DNA of 64,000 nucleotides from Bacteroidia bacterium. Lineage in GTDB: Bacteria; Bacteroidota; Bacteroidia; Cytophagales; JAAEPT01. The translations under genes and the position numbers were made by a program. The notes below the pieces were generated by a model that had not been told where the DNA came from, ran no database searches, and saw only the letters and a list, made by a program, of their open reading frames with translations. The stretch is from positions 1-64,000 of the forward strand of contig JAUIJC010000026.1 of the NCBI GenBank assembly GCA_030431525.1, in the 5' to 3' direction. This document shows, one piece after another, positions 35,418 to 44,900 of this stretch (the stretch's first letter is position 1; each line of letters begins with the position of its first letter).

Positions 35418-36197
35418 TTAAAACCCTTCAAGTCCCAATCCAAACAGGGCAAAATCAAACTTCACTGGGTCGTTTTTGTCCAAAGCCTTCAGGTTGTCAG
35501 TAAGCTCAACGGTAGCTTTCCAGTCGGATTGTTTCCTTTCCAAGAGGCTAAGTTTTCTTGCCACTCGTTCTACGTGAACATCCAATGGGCAAAGGAGTTG
35601 GGACGGTTGGATTCGCTTCCAAAGCCCAAAATCTACTCCGTTGTTGTCATCCCTTACCATCCAACGCAAGAACATGTTAAGTCGTTTGCAGGCCGACTTC
35701 CGTTCTGGGGTAGCCACGTGTTTTCGTGTGCGTTGTGGGGCATCTTCTAAGCTGAAAAAAAGCGTATGGAAGGCGCTAAGTCCAGCCTCTAAATTTTCGT
35801 CCGTAGAATTGACTCCTTGAAGAAAGGCATCTTCCAAACTTTCATGTTCACTGTAGAAGTGCTTGAAGAAGCTAAGGAAATACAGGGTGTCTGTATCGTT
35901 GAAAGTCCGGTGCTTGAAATTGAGAAATGGCTTTAGGTCAGATTCCTCATGGTTCAGGATAAAGTCATAAGGCGCATCATCCATCAAGGCGAGAAGCTGT
36001 TCGCATTTGTTGATGATGGTTTTGCGTTGGCCCCAAGCCAGCATAGAGGCCCAAAAGCCCATGATTTCGATGTCTTGCAAGGAGGAGAAACGGTGGGGGA
36101 TACTGATAGGATCGTCAGAAATGAAATCGGGCTGGTTATATGTTTCGTATTTGGTGTTGAGCAGGTCAATGACCTCTTGGGATAATGTGGTGTTCAT
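35418..36197 (-). CDS. TIGR02757 (DUF2400) family protein
   Basis: A 259-residue cytoplasmic protein that matches the TIGR02757/DUF2400 family, common in Bacteroidota and Epsilonproteobacteria. Family blocks are MGFWASMLAWGQRKTIINKCEQL, RKSACKRLNMFLRWMVR and DVHVERVARKLSLL. The last two resemble the helix-hairpin-helix DNA glycosylase fold, but catalytic residues are not evident and the function is unknown. Confidence 0.88.
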   Translation of the reverse strand: MNTTLSQEVIDLLNTKYETYNQPDFISDDPISIPHRFSSLQDIEIMGFWASMLAWGQRKTIINKCEQLLALMDDAPYDFILNHEESDLKPFLNFKHRTFNDTDTLYFLSFFKHFYSEHESLEDAFLQGVNSTDENLEAGLSAFHTLFFSLEDAPQRTRKHVATPERKSACKRLNMFLRWMVRDDNNGVDFGLWKRIQPSQLLCPLDVHVERVARKLSLLERKQSDWKATVELTDNLKALDKNDPVKFDFALFGLGLEGF

Positions 36198-36214
36198 TTG
36201 AAATGGGTTGTAAT

Positions 36215-36254
36215 AAAAATGGGCTTGAAACCGTCATTTGGTCACAAGCCCATT
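36215..36254 (-). terminator. Probable terminator downstream of the LysM gene
   Basis: On the minus strand AATGGGCTTG and CAAGCCCATTTTTATT form a hairpin with a T-run, located between repeat copy A and the TIGR02757 gene. Confidence 0.7.
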
Positions 36255-36286
36255 CATCATGTTTTGAAGTAGTGAAATTAAGTAGG

Positions 36287-36392
36287 CTGTCACCTGCCAA
36301 CAGCCGGAGGCTTTGGCAGTGTGAATTTCCCCACAGCATCTTTTTTCATGCCACACTGCCAAAGCTTTCAGCAGGTGACAAGAACAAAGACG
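36287..36392. repeat. CACCTGCCAACAGC hairpin element, copy A
   Basis: Composite element with two inverted cores: ctgtcacctgccaacagcc...ctttggcagtgtgaat (36287-36326) and ccacactgccaaagctttcagcaggtga (36351-36378). The second core is flanked by 14-base arms (36337-36350 and 36379-36392) that pair at 11 of 14 positions. Other copies: 49831, 50791, 60967. Confidence 0.8.
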
Positions 36393-36410
36393 CTTTCAAA
36401 ATTCAGGAAA

Positions 36411-37451
36411 TCAGTGGCGTGGTGGATACACCAGCTTCGCTTGGAACTCGGTGGGATTGGTAACCCCGAGCAGTTCAAATATTCTTTTGTTTGCCCTCAA
36501 GATATATGGGTCTCCTTGAGGTGAGCGTCCCATAACTCTGCCGTAAACCACCTTGTCGTTGTCAGGATTATGGATTTCAATCACCGCCCCAATCGGTAAG
36601 GTCGGGTGCAGACAGTAGCTAAATGGCGGGTTGGGATTGTATTTTGTTTCTTCCGTCAATCGGATGGTGCCCGATTGGTTGGTGTGCTTGAACTTCTTGT
36701 AATTGGAAGGCGAAGGCAGGTTTTCGTTCCTCAGATTCGCCCGCTCACGTTTTGGGGTAGAAGTTGTATTTGTGCGGCTCGATGATGAACTACTTCCTGA
36801 AGCACTGAGTTTAAGACGCTGTCCTACTTCAAGGCTGTTGCTGGAAAGGTTGTTCCATTTTTTGATGTCATTGACTGAAACACCGTGCTGTCTTGAAACT
36901 GCATAAAGGGTTTCTCCCTTTTTAACCGTGTGGTACTTTGCCGAGGAGTTAGTAGTAGCGTGTGAAGTTGTGGTAGTAGTGCTTCCACTTGGTTTTTTCA
37001 CGACCAATCGTTGTCCCACCTCAAGGTTATTGCCTGAGAGTTTGTTCCAAGCTTTGATGTCATTGACCGATACCCCGTATTTTCTGGAAACAGCATACAG
37101 TGTTTCCCCAGATTTTACAGTGTGGTATTGAGAGGATGATGAATTGGAGGAAGTATTTGTGCTCGCAGGAAGTACCTTTTTCGGGATGTTGATGACCTGT
37201 CCTGCTTGAAGTCCGCCCATGCTTGGGTTGGCTTTCTTAATGTCATCCACAGAAACCCCGTATTTCCTTGAAATCGCATATAAGGTTTCACCTTTGGCTA
37301 CCTTATGTTTGAGGTAATTCCCATCCAATACGGTTTGAGGACCAAATGCATAATGCCCAAAACTTGGGGTGCCAAGACTTCCAAAAAGTGTGCACAGGGC
37401 AAGGATAGATTTGAGGGTAGTGGATTTTATAGGGCTCATATACATCAGCAT
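36411..37451 (-). CDS. LysM protein with RlpA-like C-terminal domain
   Basis: A 346-residue exported protein: a signal-like hydrophobic segment (about 12-30), three LysM peptidoglycan-binding repeats (about 45-90, 107-152 and 171-215; e.g. HTVKSGETLYAVSRKYGVSVNDIKAWN), a serine/threonine-rich linker, and a C-terminal domain (about 255-346) that resembles the double-psi barrel of RlpA-like proteins (AVIEIHNPDNDKVVYGRVMG). The catalytic aspartate of MltA/RlpA enzymes is not obvious, so it may only bind the wall. The ATG may be at 37451, 37445 or 37439. It overlaps the upstream gene by seven bases. Confidence 0.85.
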   Translation of the reverse strand: MLMYMSPIKSTTLKSILALCTLFGSLGTPSFGHYAFGPQTVLDGNYLKHKVAKGETLYAISRKYGVSVDDIKKANPSMGGLQAGQVINIPKKVLPASTNTSSNSSSSQYHTVKSGETLYAVSRKYGVSVNDIKAWNKLSGNNLEVGQRLVVKKPSGSTTTTTSHATTNSSAKYHTVKKGETLYAVSRQHGVSVNDIKKWNNLSSNSLEVGQRLKLSASGSSSSSSRTNTTSTPKRERANLRNENLPSPSNYKKFKHTNQSGTIRLTEETKYNPNPPFSYCLHPTLPIGAVIEIHNPDNDKVVYGRVMGRSPQGDPYILRANKRIFELLGVTNPTEFQAKLVYPPRH

Positions 37452-38218
37452 TTCAGGGCGACCAAGGTGTTTTTTTCCTTCACGAAAAGGACAAGATCGT
37501 CAAACAGGTAAAAAGTGTCCAAGCCAATTCCAGGAAGCTCGCTTCCAATAAGGTCTTGGAAACAGATGTCGCCGTTTTGGTCAAGGATAAGTAAATAATT
37601 ATCAAGGGTTTTTTCCCCAGTACAAAGATAATAAGAAATGAAGATAAGCCCCTTGTGTTCAAGGTACTCAGCTCCAGCACTTATGTCTAAATCTTGGCTT
37701 CCTTTAATGAAGGTGGCTACGGTTTCAAAATGAGGGCTTTCAGGAAGGTATTGCCGAGGAAAGGAAAGCCTGGAAGGAGCGGATGGGAAGGAAGTATTTG
37801 TTCCCTCATTTCCGTCCCATGACAGTTGATGGATTTCTCCCTCTTCGTCCTTGGCTTGAATTTGCCCATTTTTCAACTCCGAAAAGCTCAAGTCCTCACG
37901 TTGCCATAGCGGAGCAAAGGTTTCAGCTTCATAGCAATAGATGCCTGAATGCACTGGGGTTTGTTCGTCCACATAGCCATGGAGGAGGATTCTTTTGTCA
38001 AAGACAGTTTCCAAGCCAGTCCACCATGTTTCCTCAGAAGGCTCATGGTTGGCTAACAGTTTTCCTTCCTTCAAATCAATGGAATGGAAGTCTGTTTGGT
38101 AGGTTTCTCCATTTCGGCATTCGATGACCAAGAGTTGGTTGGCTTCATCAAGGGCTTGTTTCCAAATAATGTTTTCAAAGCTGAGGGAGAAATGTTCGGT
38201 CATGGCCAAGCGAGACAT
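37445..38218 (-). CDS. Hypothetical protein, resembling DUF4905
   Basis: A 257-residue soluble protein, beta-rich, with repeated short strands ending in acidic turns (e.g. LLVIECRNGETYQTDFHSIDL), suggesting a propeller-like fold. It resembles the Bacteroidota DUF4905 group. No signal peptide. The start could be the ATG at 38203. It overlaps the LysM gene by seven bases and is probably co-transcribed with it. Confidence 0.7.
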   Translation of the reverse strand: MSRLAMTEHFSLSFENIIWKQALDEANQLLVIECRNGETYQTDFHSIDLKEGKLLANHEPSEETWWTGLETVFDKRILLHGYVDEQTPVHSGIYCYEAETFAPLWQREDLSFSELKNGQIQAKDEEGEIHQLSWDGNEGTNTSFPSAPSRLSFPRQYLPESPHFETVATFIKGSQDLDISAGAEYLEHKGLIFISYYLCTGEKTLDNYLLILDQNGDICFQDLIGSELPGIGLDTFYLFDDLVLFVKEKNTLVALKC

Positions 38219-38247
38219 GGACCAACGGCAAGAATACTACTTACTGC

Positions 38248-38359
38248 GTAGCGACGCTTTGAAAGCGTCGAGACCAAGACGACGAAGTCGGCTTGAGATA
38301 CGCTGCCACCGTAATTTGCCAAAGGCAAATTAGTTTCGACGCTTTCAAAGCGTCGCTAC
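38248..38359. repeat. Long inverted repeat with internal palindrome
   Basis: Perfect 24-base arms (38248-38271 and 38336-38359; gtagcgacgctttgaaagcgtcga and complement), each itself palindromic around gacgctttgaaagcgtc, flank a 64-base interior that contains a second palindrome, taatttgccaaaggcaaatta (38312-38332). It lies between divergent genes and could be a small non-autonomous mobile element or a structured RNA. The gacgct motif recalls the repeat at 105-166. Confidence 0.8.
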
Positions 38360-38469
38360 GAGAGTATGGAACTCCCCGGATTTTTCTTGCTATTGTCCTG
38401 TGGAGCAGGAAATGGTGTTTACTTCCTGACGAATTTACGATATTGCTGACCAAAGACCGATGAGCTTTT

Positions 38470-39786
38470 ATGAAATCCCTTTTTCTATTCCTGATTAGCC
38501 TATTCTCTTCCTTGACGCTTTTTGCCAAGGATACCGTTTTGGTGGTGGACATTAAGCGTGGTATTGATCCCGTTAGTGACCGTCAAACCTCTCTGGCTCT
38601 GAGTCATGCACGCGAGATAAATGCGGATTATGTCATCATTAACATGGATACCTACGGCGGAGGCGTGCTGGAGGCTGACAGCATTCGAACACGAATTCTG
38701 GAGTTTGAGAAGCCGATTTACGTCTTTATTAACAAAAATGCGGGTTCGGCGGGATCTCTCATTTCCATTGCTTGCGACAGTATTTATATGGCGCCAGGTT
38801 CCAGCTTTGGTGCATCAACGGTGGTTAACCAATCGGGTGAGGTGGTTCCTGAAAAGTACCAGTCCTTTATGCGCTCCAAGATGCGAGCTACGGCTGAGGC
38901 TAATAATCGTGACCCGAAGATTGCCGAGGGTATGGTTGGTCTCTATTTGGGAACGGATAGCGCTACCGTCATTGCCTTTACGCCAAAGGAAGCTATTGAT
39001 AATGGCTATTGTGAAGGGCAGGTTGAATCTGTTGAGGACATTTTGGAGAAGAATGGGATAACCGATTATACAATTGTGAGGTATGAGCCAGACGGAACCG
39101 AAAAGGTGGTGTCTTTTTTCCTGAATCCAGTGGTGAAGTCTATTCTCCTATTAGCGATAATGGGAGGACTCTATTTCGAGATGCAAACGCCAGGGGTCGG
39201 TTTTCCTTTGATCTTGGCCATGATTGCGCTCACACTCTATTTTATCCCAGACTATTTGCACGGCATGCTCGCCAATTGGGAGATTCTCCTATTCTTCGTT
39301 GGGTTGGCGCTCTTGGCCTTGGAGATATTTGTAATCCCAGGTTTTGGGGTCGCAGGAATATCTGGTATCACCCTCATTTTCGCTTCCCTGCTCTTATCCA
39401 TGGTGCGAAATGATGTGTTCGATTTTGAGTTTGTAGCAGGAGAGGAGCTTCTCAGAGCTTTTGGAGTTGTGTCGGTTGGAGTTTTGGGCAGTAGCCTTCT
39501 AATCATTTTTGGAGGGATGGGTTTGGTACAGAGTCGTGCCTTCAAAAGGCTGACCGTCCAGCAAACCATTGAGCAAAATGCCTCCCATATCCGTAAACCA
39601 AAAGGAGAGCAAAGTTTTGTGGGGATGGAAGGTGAGGCTTACACGGTATTAAGACCTGGAGGAAAGATCATGTTGGGTGAAAGGATTTTTGATGCTTCTA
39701 CCCGAGGGGAATATGTGCAGAAAGGGACCAAAGTGAAGGTGATTGAAGACCAAGGTGTCGAGTTAAAAGTAAGGGCAATTAGCTAA
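38470..39786 (+). CDS. NfeD-family membrane serine protease (ClpP class)
   Basis: A 438-residue protein: signal peptide (about 1-19), a ClpP-like serine protease domain (about 20-215) with NMDTYGGGV and the catalytic serine in NKNAGSAGS (S93), four or five membrane helices (about 217-365) and a C-terminal NfeD OB-fold domain (about 385-438, GMEGEAYTVLRPGGKI...KGTKVKVIE). Long NfeD proteins act with stomatin-like proteins in membrane quality control. No stomatin gene is adjacent. Confidence 0.92.
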   Translation: MKSLFLFLISLFSSLTLFAKDTVLVVDIKRGIDPVSDRQTSLALSHAREINADYVIINMDTYGGGVLEADSIRTRILEFEKPIYVFINKNAGSAGSLISIACDSIYMAPGSSFGASTVVNQSGEVVPEKYQSFMRSKMRATAEANNRDPKIAEGMVGLYLGTDSATVIAFTPKEAIDNGYCEGQVESVEDILEKNGITDYTIVRYEPDGTEKVVSFFLNPVVKSILLLAIMGGLYFEMQTPGVGFPLILAMIALTLYFIPDYLHGMLANWEILLFFVGLALLALEIFVIPGFGVAGISGITLIFASLLLSMVRNDVFDFEFVAGEELLRAFGVVSVGVLGSSLLIIFGGMGLVQSRAFKRLTVQQTIEQNASHIRKPKGEQSFVGMEGEAYTVLRPGGKIMLGERIFDASTRGEYVQKGTKVKVIEDQGVELKVRAIS

Positions 39787-39835
39787 TGTTAGAGATAAGG
39801 ATTGTAGGTCAGGTTTGATTGTTTAACCACAGAGA

Positions 39836-39920
39836 TTGGGAGAAAAATAGAGGAGATGGAGACAGATGTCTCTGAAAAATGTAAAGCTCCTTTACTCAAT
39901 TCCTCAGTGACCTCTGTGGT
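39836..39920. repeat. CCACAGAG-type inverted repeat, copy 3
   Basis: The ends aaccacagag and ctctgtggt match the family seen at 8931, 30177 and 61081. It fills the gap between the NfeD and kdsB genes. Confidence 0.6.
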
Positions 39921-39971
39921 CAAAGAAAACTCAGTTTCCTGCAATTCTTAAACCTCTCAAATCATTTATAC

Positions 39972-40718
39972 ATGGAAAGTGTTATTGGGATTATCCCATC
40001 TCGTTATGCCTCGACAAGGCTCCCAGGCAAACCAATGTTAGATATTGGGGGGAAGACGATGATTCAGCGTGTTTATGAGCAGTGTAAAAAAGCTAAGCAC
40101 CTGAGTCGTGTTATTGTGGCCACCGACAGTGCCTTAATCTATGAGCATGTCAAAGATTTTGGTGGTGAGGTAGTGATGACGGCTGAGGATCATGAGTCAG
40201 GGACGAGTCGTTGTTGGGAGGCGTTCTGCGAAGCCCAAAGTACAGCTAAAAATATCATCAATATTCAGGGTGATGAGCCATTCATCCAGCCTGAGCAGAT
40301 TGATGCCTTGGCGGAATGTCTGTTGGATCCCCATGCTCAAATTGCTACGCTGATCAAGCGCATTGAGGACGAGGAAACGCTTTTTGATACCAGTAAGCCG
40401 AAGGTGGTTTGTGACAAGAAAGGCTTCGCTTTGTACTTTAGCCGTGCAACTATTCCTTTTGTTCGCGATAGTCTGGAATCCCAATGGATTCACAAACATA
40501 AGTTCTACAAACATATTGGTATTTATGCCTACCGTTCAACGGTATTGGAAGAGCTAGTGAACTTGGGGCATAGCACCTTGGAAACCGCCGAGCAGTTGGA
40601 GCAACTGGCTTGGTTGGAAAATGGCTATCGGGTGAAGGTGGCTGAAACTGACCATGAATCCATTGGTATTGATACCGAACATGATCTACAGCGCGTGAAG
40701 GCGATGGGGTTGTTTTAA
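39972..40718 (+). CDS. kdsB: CMP-KDO synthetase (3-deoxy-manno-octulosonate cytidylyltransferase)
   Basis: A 248-residue cytidylyltransferase of standard length. It activates KDO with CTP for lipopolysaccharide core synthesis. The N-terminal motif IPSRYASTRLPGKPM (residues 8-22), NIQGDEPFIQPEQID and HIGIYAYR are diagnostic. A strong terminator follows, so the gene closes the block before the AT-rich accessory island. Confidence 0.95.
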   Translation: MESVIGIIPSRYASTRLPGKPMLDIGGKTMIQRVYEQCKKAKHLSRVIVATDSALIYEHVKDFGGEVVMTAEDHESGTSRCWEAFCEAQSTAKNIINIQGDEPFIQPEQIDALAECLLDPHAQIATLIKRIEDEETLFDTSKPKVVCDKKGFALYFSRATIPFVRDSLESQWIHKHKFYKHIGIYAYRSTVLEELVNLGHSTLETAEQLEQLAWLENGYRVKVAETDHESIGIDTEHDLQRVKAMGLF

Positions 40719-40724
40719 AAAAGT

Positions 40725-40756
40725 AAAAGCGGGCTTAGAGGCCCGCTTTTGTTTTT
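40725..40756 (+). terminator. Terminator of kdsB
   Basis: A perfect 10-base stem (aaaagcgggc/gcccgctttt) with a six-base loop, followed by a T-run, seven bases after the stop codon. Confidence 0.92.
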
Positions 40757-40777
40757 CTGTATAAAAACTGGACGGAT

Positions 40778-40851
40778 TTGGTGCAAATAACGGTTCGTGT
40801 AATTTCCGTGACGAAGTGGTCGCAAGGCATGGACAATTACACCATGTTAGC
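40778..40851 (-). other. attC-like imperfect palindrome, site 1
   Basis: ttggtgc (40778-40784) precedes TAAC (40788-40791), a five-base spacer, GTGTAATT (40797-40804), a 30-base middle, AATTACAC (40835-40842), a three-base spacer and GTTA (40846-40849). Paired inner and outer boxes with unpaired spacers are the architecture of integron attC sites, though the boxes match the RYYYAAC/GTTRRRY consensus only partly. It lies eight bases past the 3' end of the Mrr-like frame. Confidence 0.45.
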
Positions 40852-40858
40852 ATCAGTT

Positions 40859-41624
40859 TTAATTTTCACTATTGAAGCCTATAAATTCATATAAAATTGG
40901 AATCTCTACATTATCAACTCCAAGTTTTTCTTTTAGACATGTATCCACTATTAAGTCCCCATCAATAAGAATTATAGTACGAAAACCCGTTTTAGGCATA
41001 GCTTCTTTTTTTAGCTTCTTGGGAAAAAGCATGAGATGTAACTATAATTCCTGTATCAGCTTCATCAGTATTACCTCTTACTCTTTGAATTTCATCAGCT
41101 CCTATCTTTTTGCTCTTCCAATGTTTAGCGGAAACAATTGCTCTGCTATTCAATATTCCTCTTTCATATGAACAGATAGCATCTTTTCCTCCATCTCTTG
41201 TGGATTGTGTTATCTCAATATTTGTAAATCCAAGTGCCGAAAGAACTTGAGTCAGAAAAGAGGATTCAAATTCTTGCCAAGTCAAATCACTAATAGCCTT
41301 TTTTAATTCAGACCGAACATTCTCATTAATCTTATCAATTACAAGAGGAACATCCTGAGATTCTGTTTTTTTAATTTGCTTGTTAGGCAAGGATTGGGAT
41401 GCGATACTAATAGTTCCATGTGTATCTGTATTGAAACGTTTAGGCCTTCCCCTTCCCTCTCTCGTTTTATTGTCAACTCTAACAGTCGATGAAACAATTG
41501 AAGAACTAAAAAAGTCATTAAGACTTTGCCCCTCTCGCTCTGCCAATTCCCTATGAATTTCAGCTACTCGCATCTCTCCTGCATTAGAGTTAATTATATC
41601 AAAAATTGTATCGGCTCTATTCAT
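40859..41624 (-). pseudogene. Mrr-type restriction endonuclease, frameshifted
   Basis: The open frame (stop near 40992) gives 210 residues: an N-terminal winged-helix-like region (about 1-45), a linker, and an Mrr catalytic domain (about 115-210) with FESSFLTQVLSALGF, DGGKDAI and IVSAKHWKSKK, the D...(Q/E)xK-type active site with SAKHW in place of QCK. It ends early at SQEAKKRSYA. If one A of the A7 run (T7 on the plus strand, 40996-41002) is skipped, the frame continues as EAKKEAMPKTGFRTIILIDG and on to a stop at 40859, the normal Mrr C-terminus, for about 254 residues. This may be a true mutation, slippage-controlled expression or a sequence error. AT-rich and flanked by attC-like sites. 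Confidence 0.8.
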
Positions 41625-41639
41625 AAGACTATTTATTAA

Positions 41640-41694
41640 TTGGTGCTAACGCCTCATGTAAGCGTAGTGCGATATTTTCAAGTATGAGTTAAGT
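41640..41694 (-). other. attC-like imperfect palindrome, site 2
   Basis: The same entry sequence ttggtgc (41640-41646) is followed by TAAC (41647-41650), a short spacer, CTCAT (41653-41657), a 26-base middle, ATGA and GTTAAGT (41688-41694). On the minus strand the outer box ACTTAAC fits RYYYAAC exactly. The inner pairing is weaker than in site 1. The site lies just upstream of the Mrr gene, in the same orientation as site 1. Confidence 0.35.
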
Positions 41695-41708
41695 TCTTGA
41701 TAAGAAAA

Positions 41709-41768
41709 GTTAAAGCCAAAGTGATGATTATATTTTTTGTTATACAATTGTTTCACTTTGGCTTTAAC
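41709..41768. terminator. Hairpin downstream of the STAND gene
   Basis: Perfect 16-base arms (gttaaagccaaagtga at 41709-41724, complement at 41753-41768) enclose a 28-base AT-rich loop. It may end the STAND transcript; a T-run directly after the stem is missing. The rest of the 280-base gap (41625-41904) holds the attC-like site 2 and no gene. Confidence 0.5.
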
Positions 41769-41904
41769 GACCTTGCAGATACCAGTAAGTATTAAATAAC
41801 AGGGGAGCATTACGTCTTACATATTGTTGTATGCCGTTTTTCTTATGTCGGTTTGAGCGTGCAGTAGGTTTTGAAGATTTTTGGTGAGTTTCATATACGA
41901 GTGT

Positions 41905-44900
41905 TTATTTACGTCTTAAAGTGAAATCCCCGTTAATTTTCCCTTCAGAATCAATTGTGTACGCCCCACTAATTTCAACTCTTCCAAGTGAGGAAGGATT
42001 ATTCCAATCACCTGTAATTTGCTTTTCACCCAATATTGTAAAAACAACATCAAGATCATTTTCACCCAAAAAATCTTGAAACTTTTGTTTATTAATTAAT
42101 AACCCTTTATTCCCTTCATCCCATACAGAAGGATCAAAAGCCACTATTCCTCCTGTTTCATCGTACAAGTACCCTTCACGCTCACCAAAGTTTAACTTCA
42201 TACTTTTAGCAATAAAACTACTTGGTAGAGTAATGGATAATCCTTCATCCATTGAGCAATCATAATCACCACTTTCTTTTAAGAAGTTTTCTGCTGTCAC
42301 CCTAATTTTCGCACTGACTTTTCCTTCTGTTTTTTGATATGAGGGATTATAGGTCTCCTCATAACTGTAGTAAGGTTGCCTTGTATACTCAAATGCAGGA
42401 GCCCAATAACTCTCGCCTAAGAAATATTCATATCTGTCGCTTGACTCAGGCATCCATCGTCCCATAAAATCTTGCTCTTTCGCCCATTGAAAAAAAGCTT
42501 TCTTTTTTGACTTTTTTACTATGTAGCTTCTTAATTGAATCCAGATGTTTTTCTTAGGAGTTCCGTATTCATCTTCTCCAAATAGTTTCTCTTCCCTCCA
42601 ATTAAAATTCCCTTCTAGTTTCATCCATATATTACCATTATTATCAGCAATCTGAATAAGTTCGTGAATACGAGGTATGTTGTCATCTTGGGTCATCCAT
42701 TCTTCATCTGTCAATGAAGAGTTTATACTAGCGTCAATTTGAAATACATCTTTAAATTGAGGTAGTGGAATATTTTTATTACTCCTTATAAGTATACTAG
42801 GATCAATATCTCTTCTGAATTTATCATGCCAAGGCCCCTGACATATACTGTATCCATCTTGGTTGAATTGGACTTTATATTCAAAATTATCTGTTAAGCG
42901 AGCTAGAAACTCATGCAATGCAATCCATTGGTACTTTTTCCCTATTCTTTCCTTTTTGTTTGTTTCGCGGCCAATACCAGAACTTCTTCGAATGTAAGTA
43001 TCAAATTGCCCAAATCGTTCAATACTCCATCCTAAATCAAATACTTTTTTAAGAATCAGTCTTTGTAAAATTGACAAATCAAAAGATTGATTATCATCAG
43101 CCTTTTTTGTTGAATTTGAAATTAGATACTGATTAATAGATTGATTAAAAAGCGTTTGCTTTTCTCCATCTAAAGAGTCTAATAAATTTGATTTAAACTT
43201 TTCAATATCATTTTCAAGAGATGTAATAAGTTCAGGTGATAATAAGTCATTTCCCGTTTCAAGTTGATCTTTGAAAAAACTCTCATACTTCAACATTTTC
43301 TCATAAGCATTAAATAACTCCTTGTTTTTCCTGTTTAAGCTGGCTTTGAACTCCACATAACTCTGCTGTTCCCTCACATTGTTATTCGTCCAATTGGTAG
43401 AACCTGTATTAGTTCCTATTATGTACCTCGAGAAGTCCTCAAAACCTGTGATAGAATCTATCATGTGTGATTTTGTCCACTCGATTTGAGACAACTCTTT
43501 TTTATCTTCAAATCCATATTTTTTAGCTTCTTCTTCTGAAATAGCTTCTACCCAATCACTATTATATGGAGGTCTAATATTATCAACAGTGATATTCAAC
43601 TCAATATTCAGGTGCAATGCTCTTTCTATACAATTTCTGGCATAATCTCTCAGCAAAAAGTGAATTGGTGGATTGTTCTCTGCAAAAACCAAATCATAAA
43701 CTTTTTGAGCTATAATTTTTACAGCCTCTAGATCGCTATTCAGCATTGTACATCCGTATGCTACTGCATATAGCCTTTCGGAAACATAGAGATCATTCAC
43801 ATTATGAAATTTCTCTAACAGATCAACCAACGTAGTAGTTCTATTTTTCAACAGCTTCACCAAAGCTTTGGTTACATCATCTCTTAAAAAACGATTTGAT
43901 GTTGTTAAAAACCAAGAAAGAATAGTTGCAGATAGCAATAAAGCCTCATCACTAATGTGCGTTTTATCGTCTTCTGACCATGCCCATTCAACATAACTAT
44001 CAATTATACTATTGTCTTGATACCAATTGAAAATTGGTATTGTCCATTTATAGTCGCGTTCTGCAATTGACAAGTCCCATAATACCTTATGCAAATAAGA
44101 AGCATTATAGATATGTTCTGGGTCTGAAGCAACAGTGAGAAGAACATTTAAAAATAGTGAATGATAATCAACACCATTTTCACCTAAACTTTTCCTATAA
44201 ACATCATTTTTCTCTTCATTAATTGCTTCATACTTACGCCATATAAGGCTTTCAAAAAACGATTGTACAATAATGTCATGAGATTTTACTTCTGGAAAAT
44301 ATTCATATAGCTCTTTACCAAACCGTTCTGGTACAAGTATAGATAAAGCCTGAATTTCAGTTTGATAATACCAAAGCTTATCTTCCGTGAAGACGTGTTT
44401 GAAATCTTCACTTTCGAAACTCTCTTCTGTAAAAAAATTAAGCAGGTAATTACCTTTTAAGAAATCGCCAAACCGTTCGTATGCAAACTCAACACTATCA
44501 ACCCAGTTATTTGAAAGTTCATCAAACTGCATACTTTCCAATAATACCCCTTCTGAAATCATGTGAAATAAAAGAGAATTACTCCAGCCTCTAGCTACAA
44601 CAATTTCTTGACAAAGTTTATGGGCTTTTGGTCTGAGAGCACTTCTACTTCGTTCCTTTAGAAAAAGCTCTGCAAATTTTTTGAGCGATAAAGAAAGAGG
44701 GTTCAATTTAGGGTCTTCATCAATTTTTTCGCAAATGGCTATGTTTTTCTGTTCAATAAATAAATCAAAAACGGCAGAGAATTTCTGAGCTCCTTTCGGA
44801 AGTCTATGATAACCTTTTTGTGAAAATGCTTGACAAAATGTCTTTAAAAATAAGGGGTTACTAAATTCGGTATCCAAAATTGGTACGCTAAATAACTCAA

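Noticed and set aside
36287-36392. Repeated CACCTGCC units considered as CRISPR-like
   Set aside because: Copies are far apart in separate intergenic regions, without regular spacers or cas genes.
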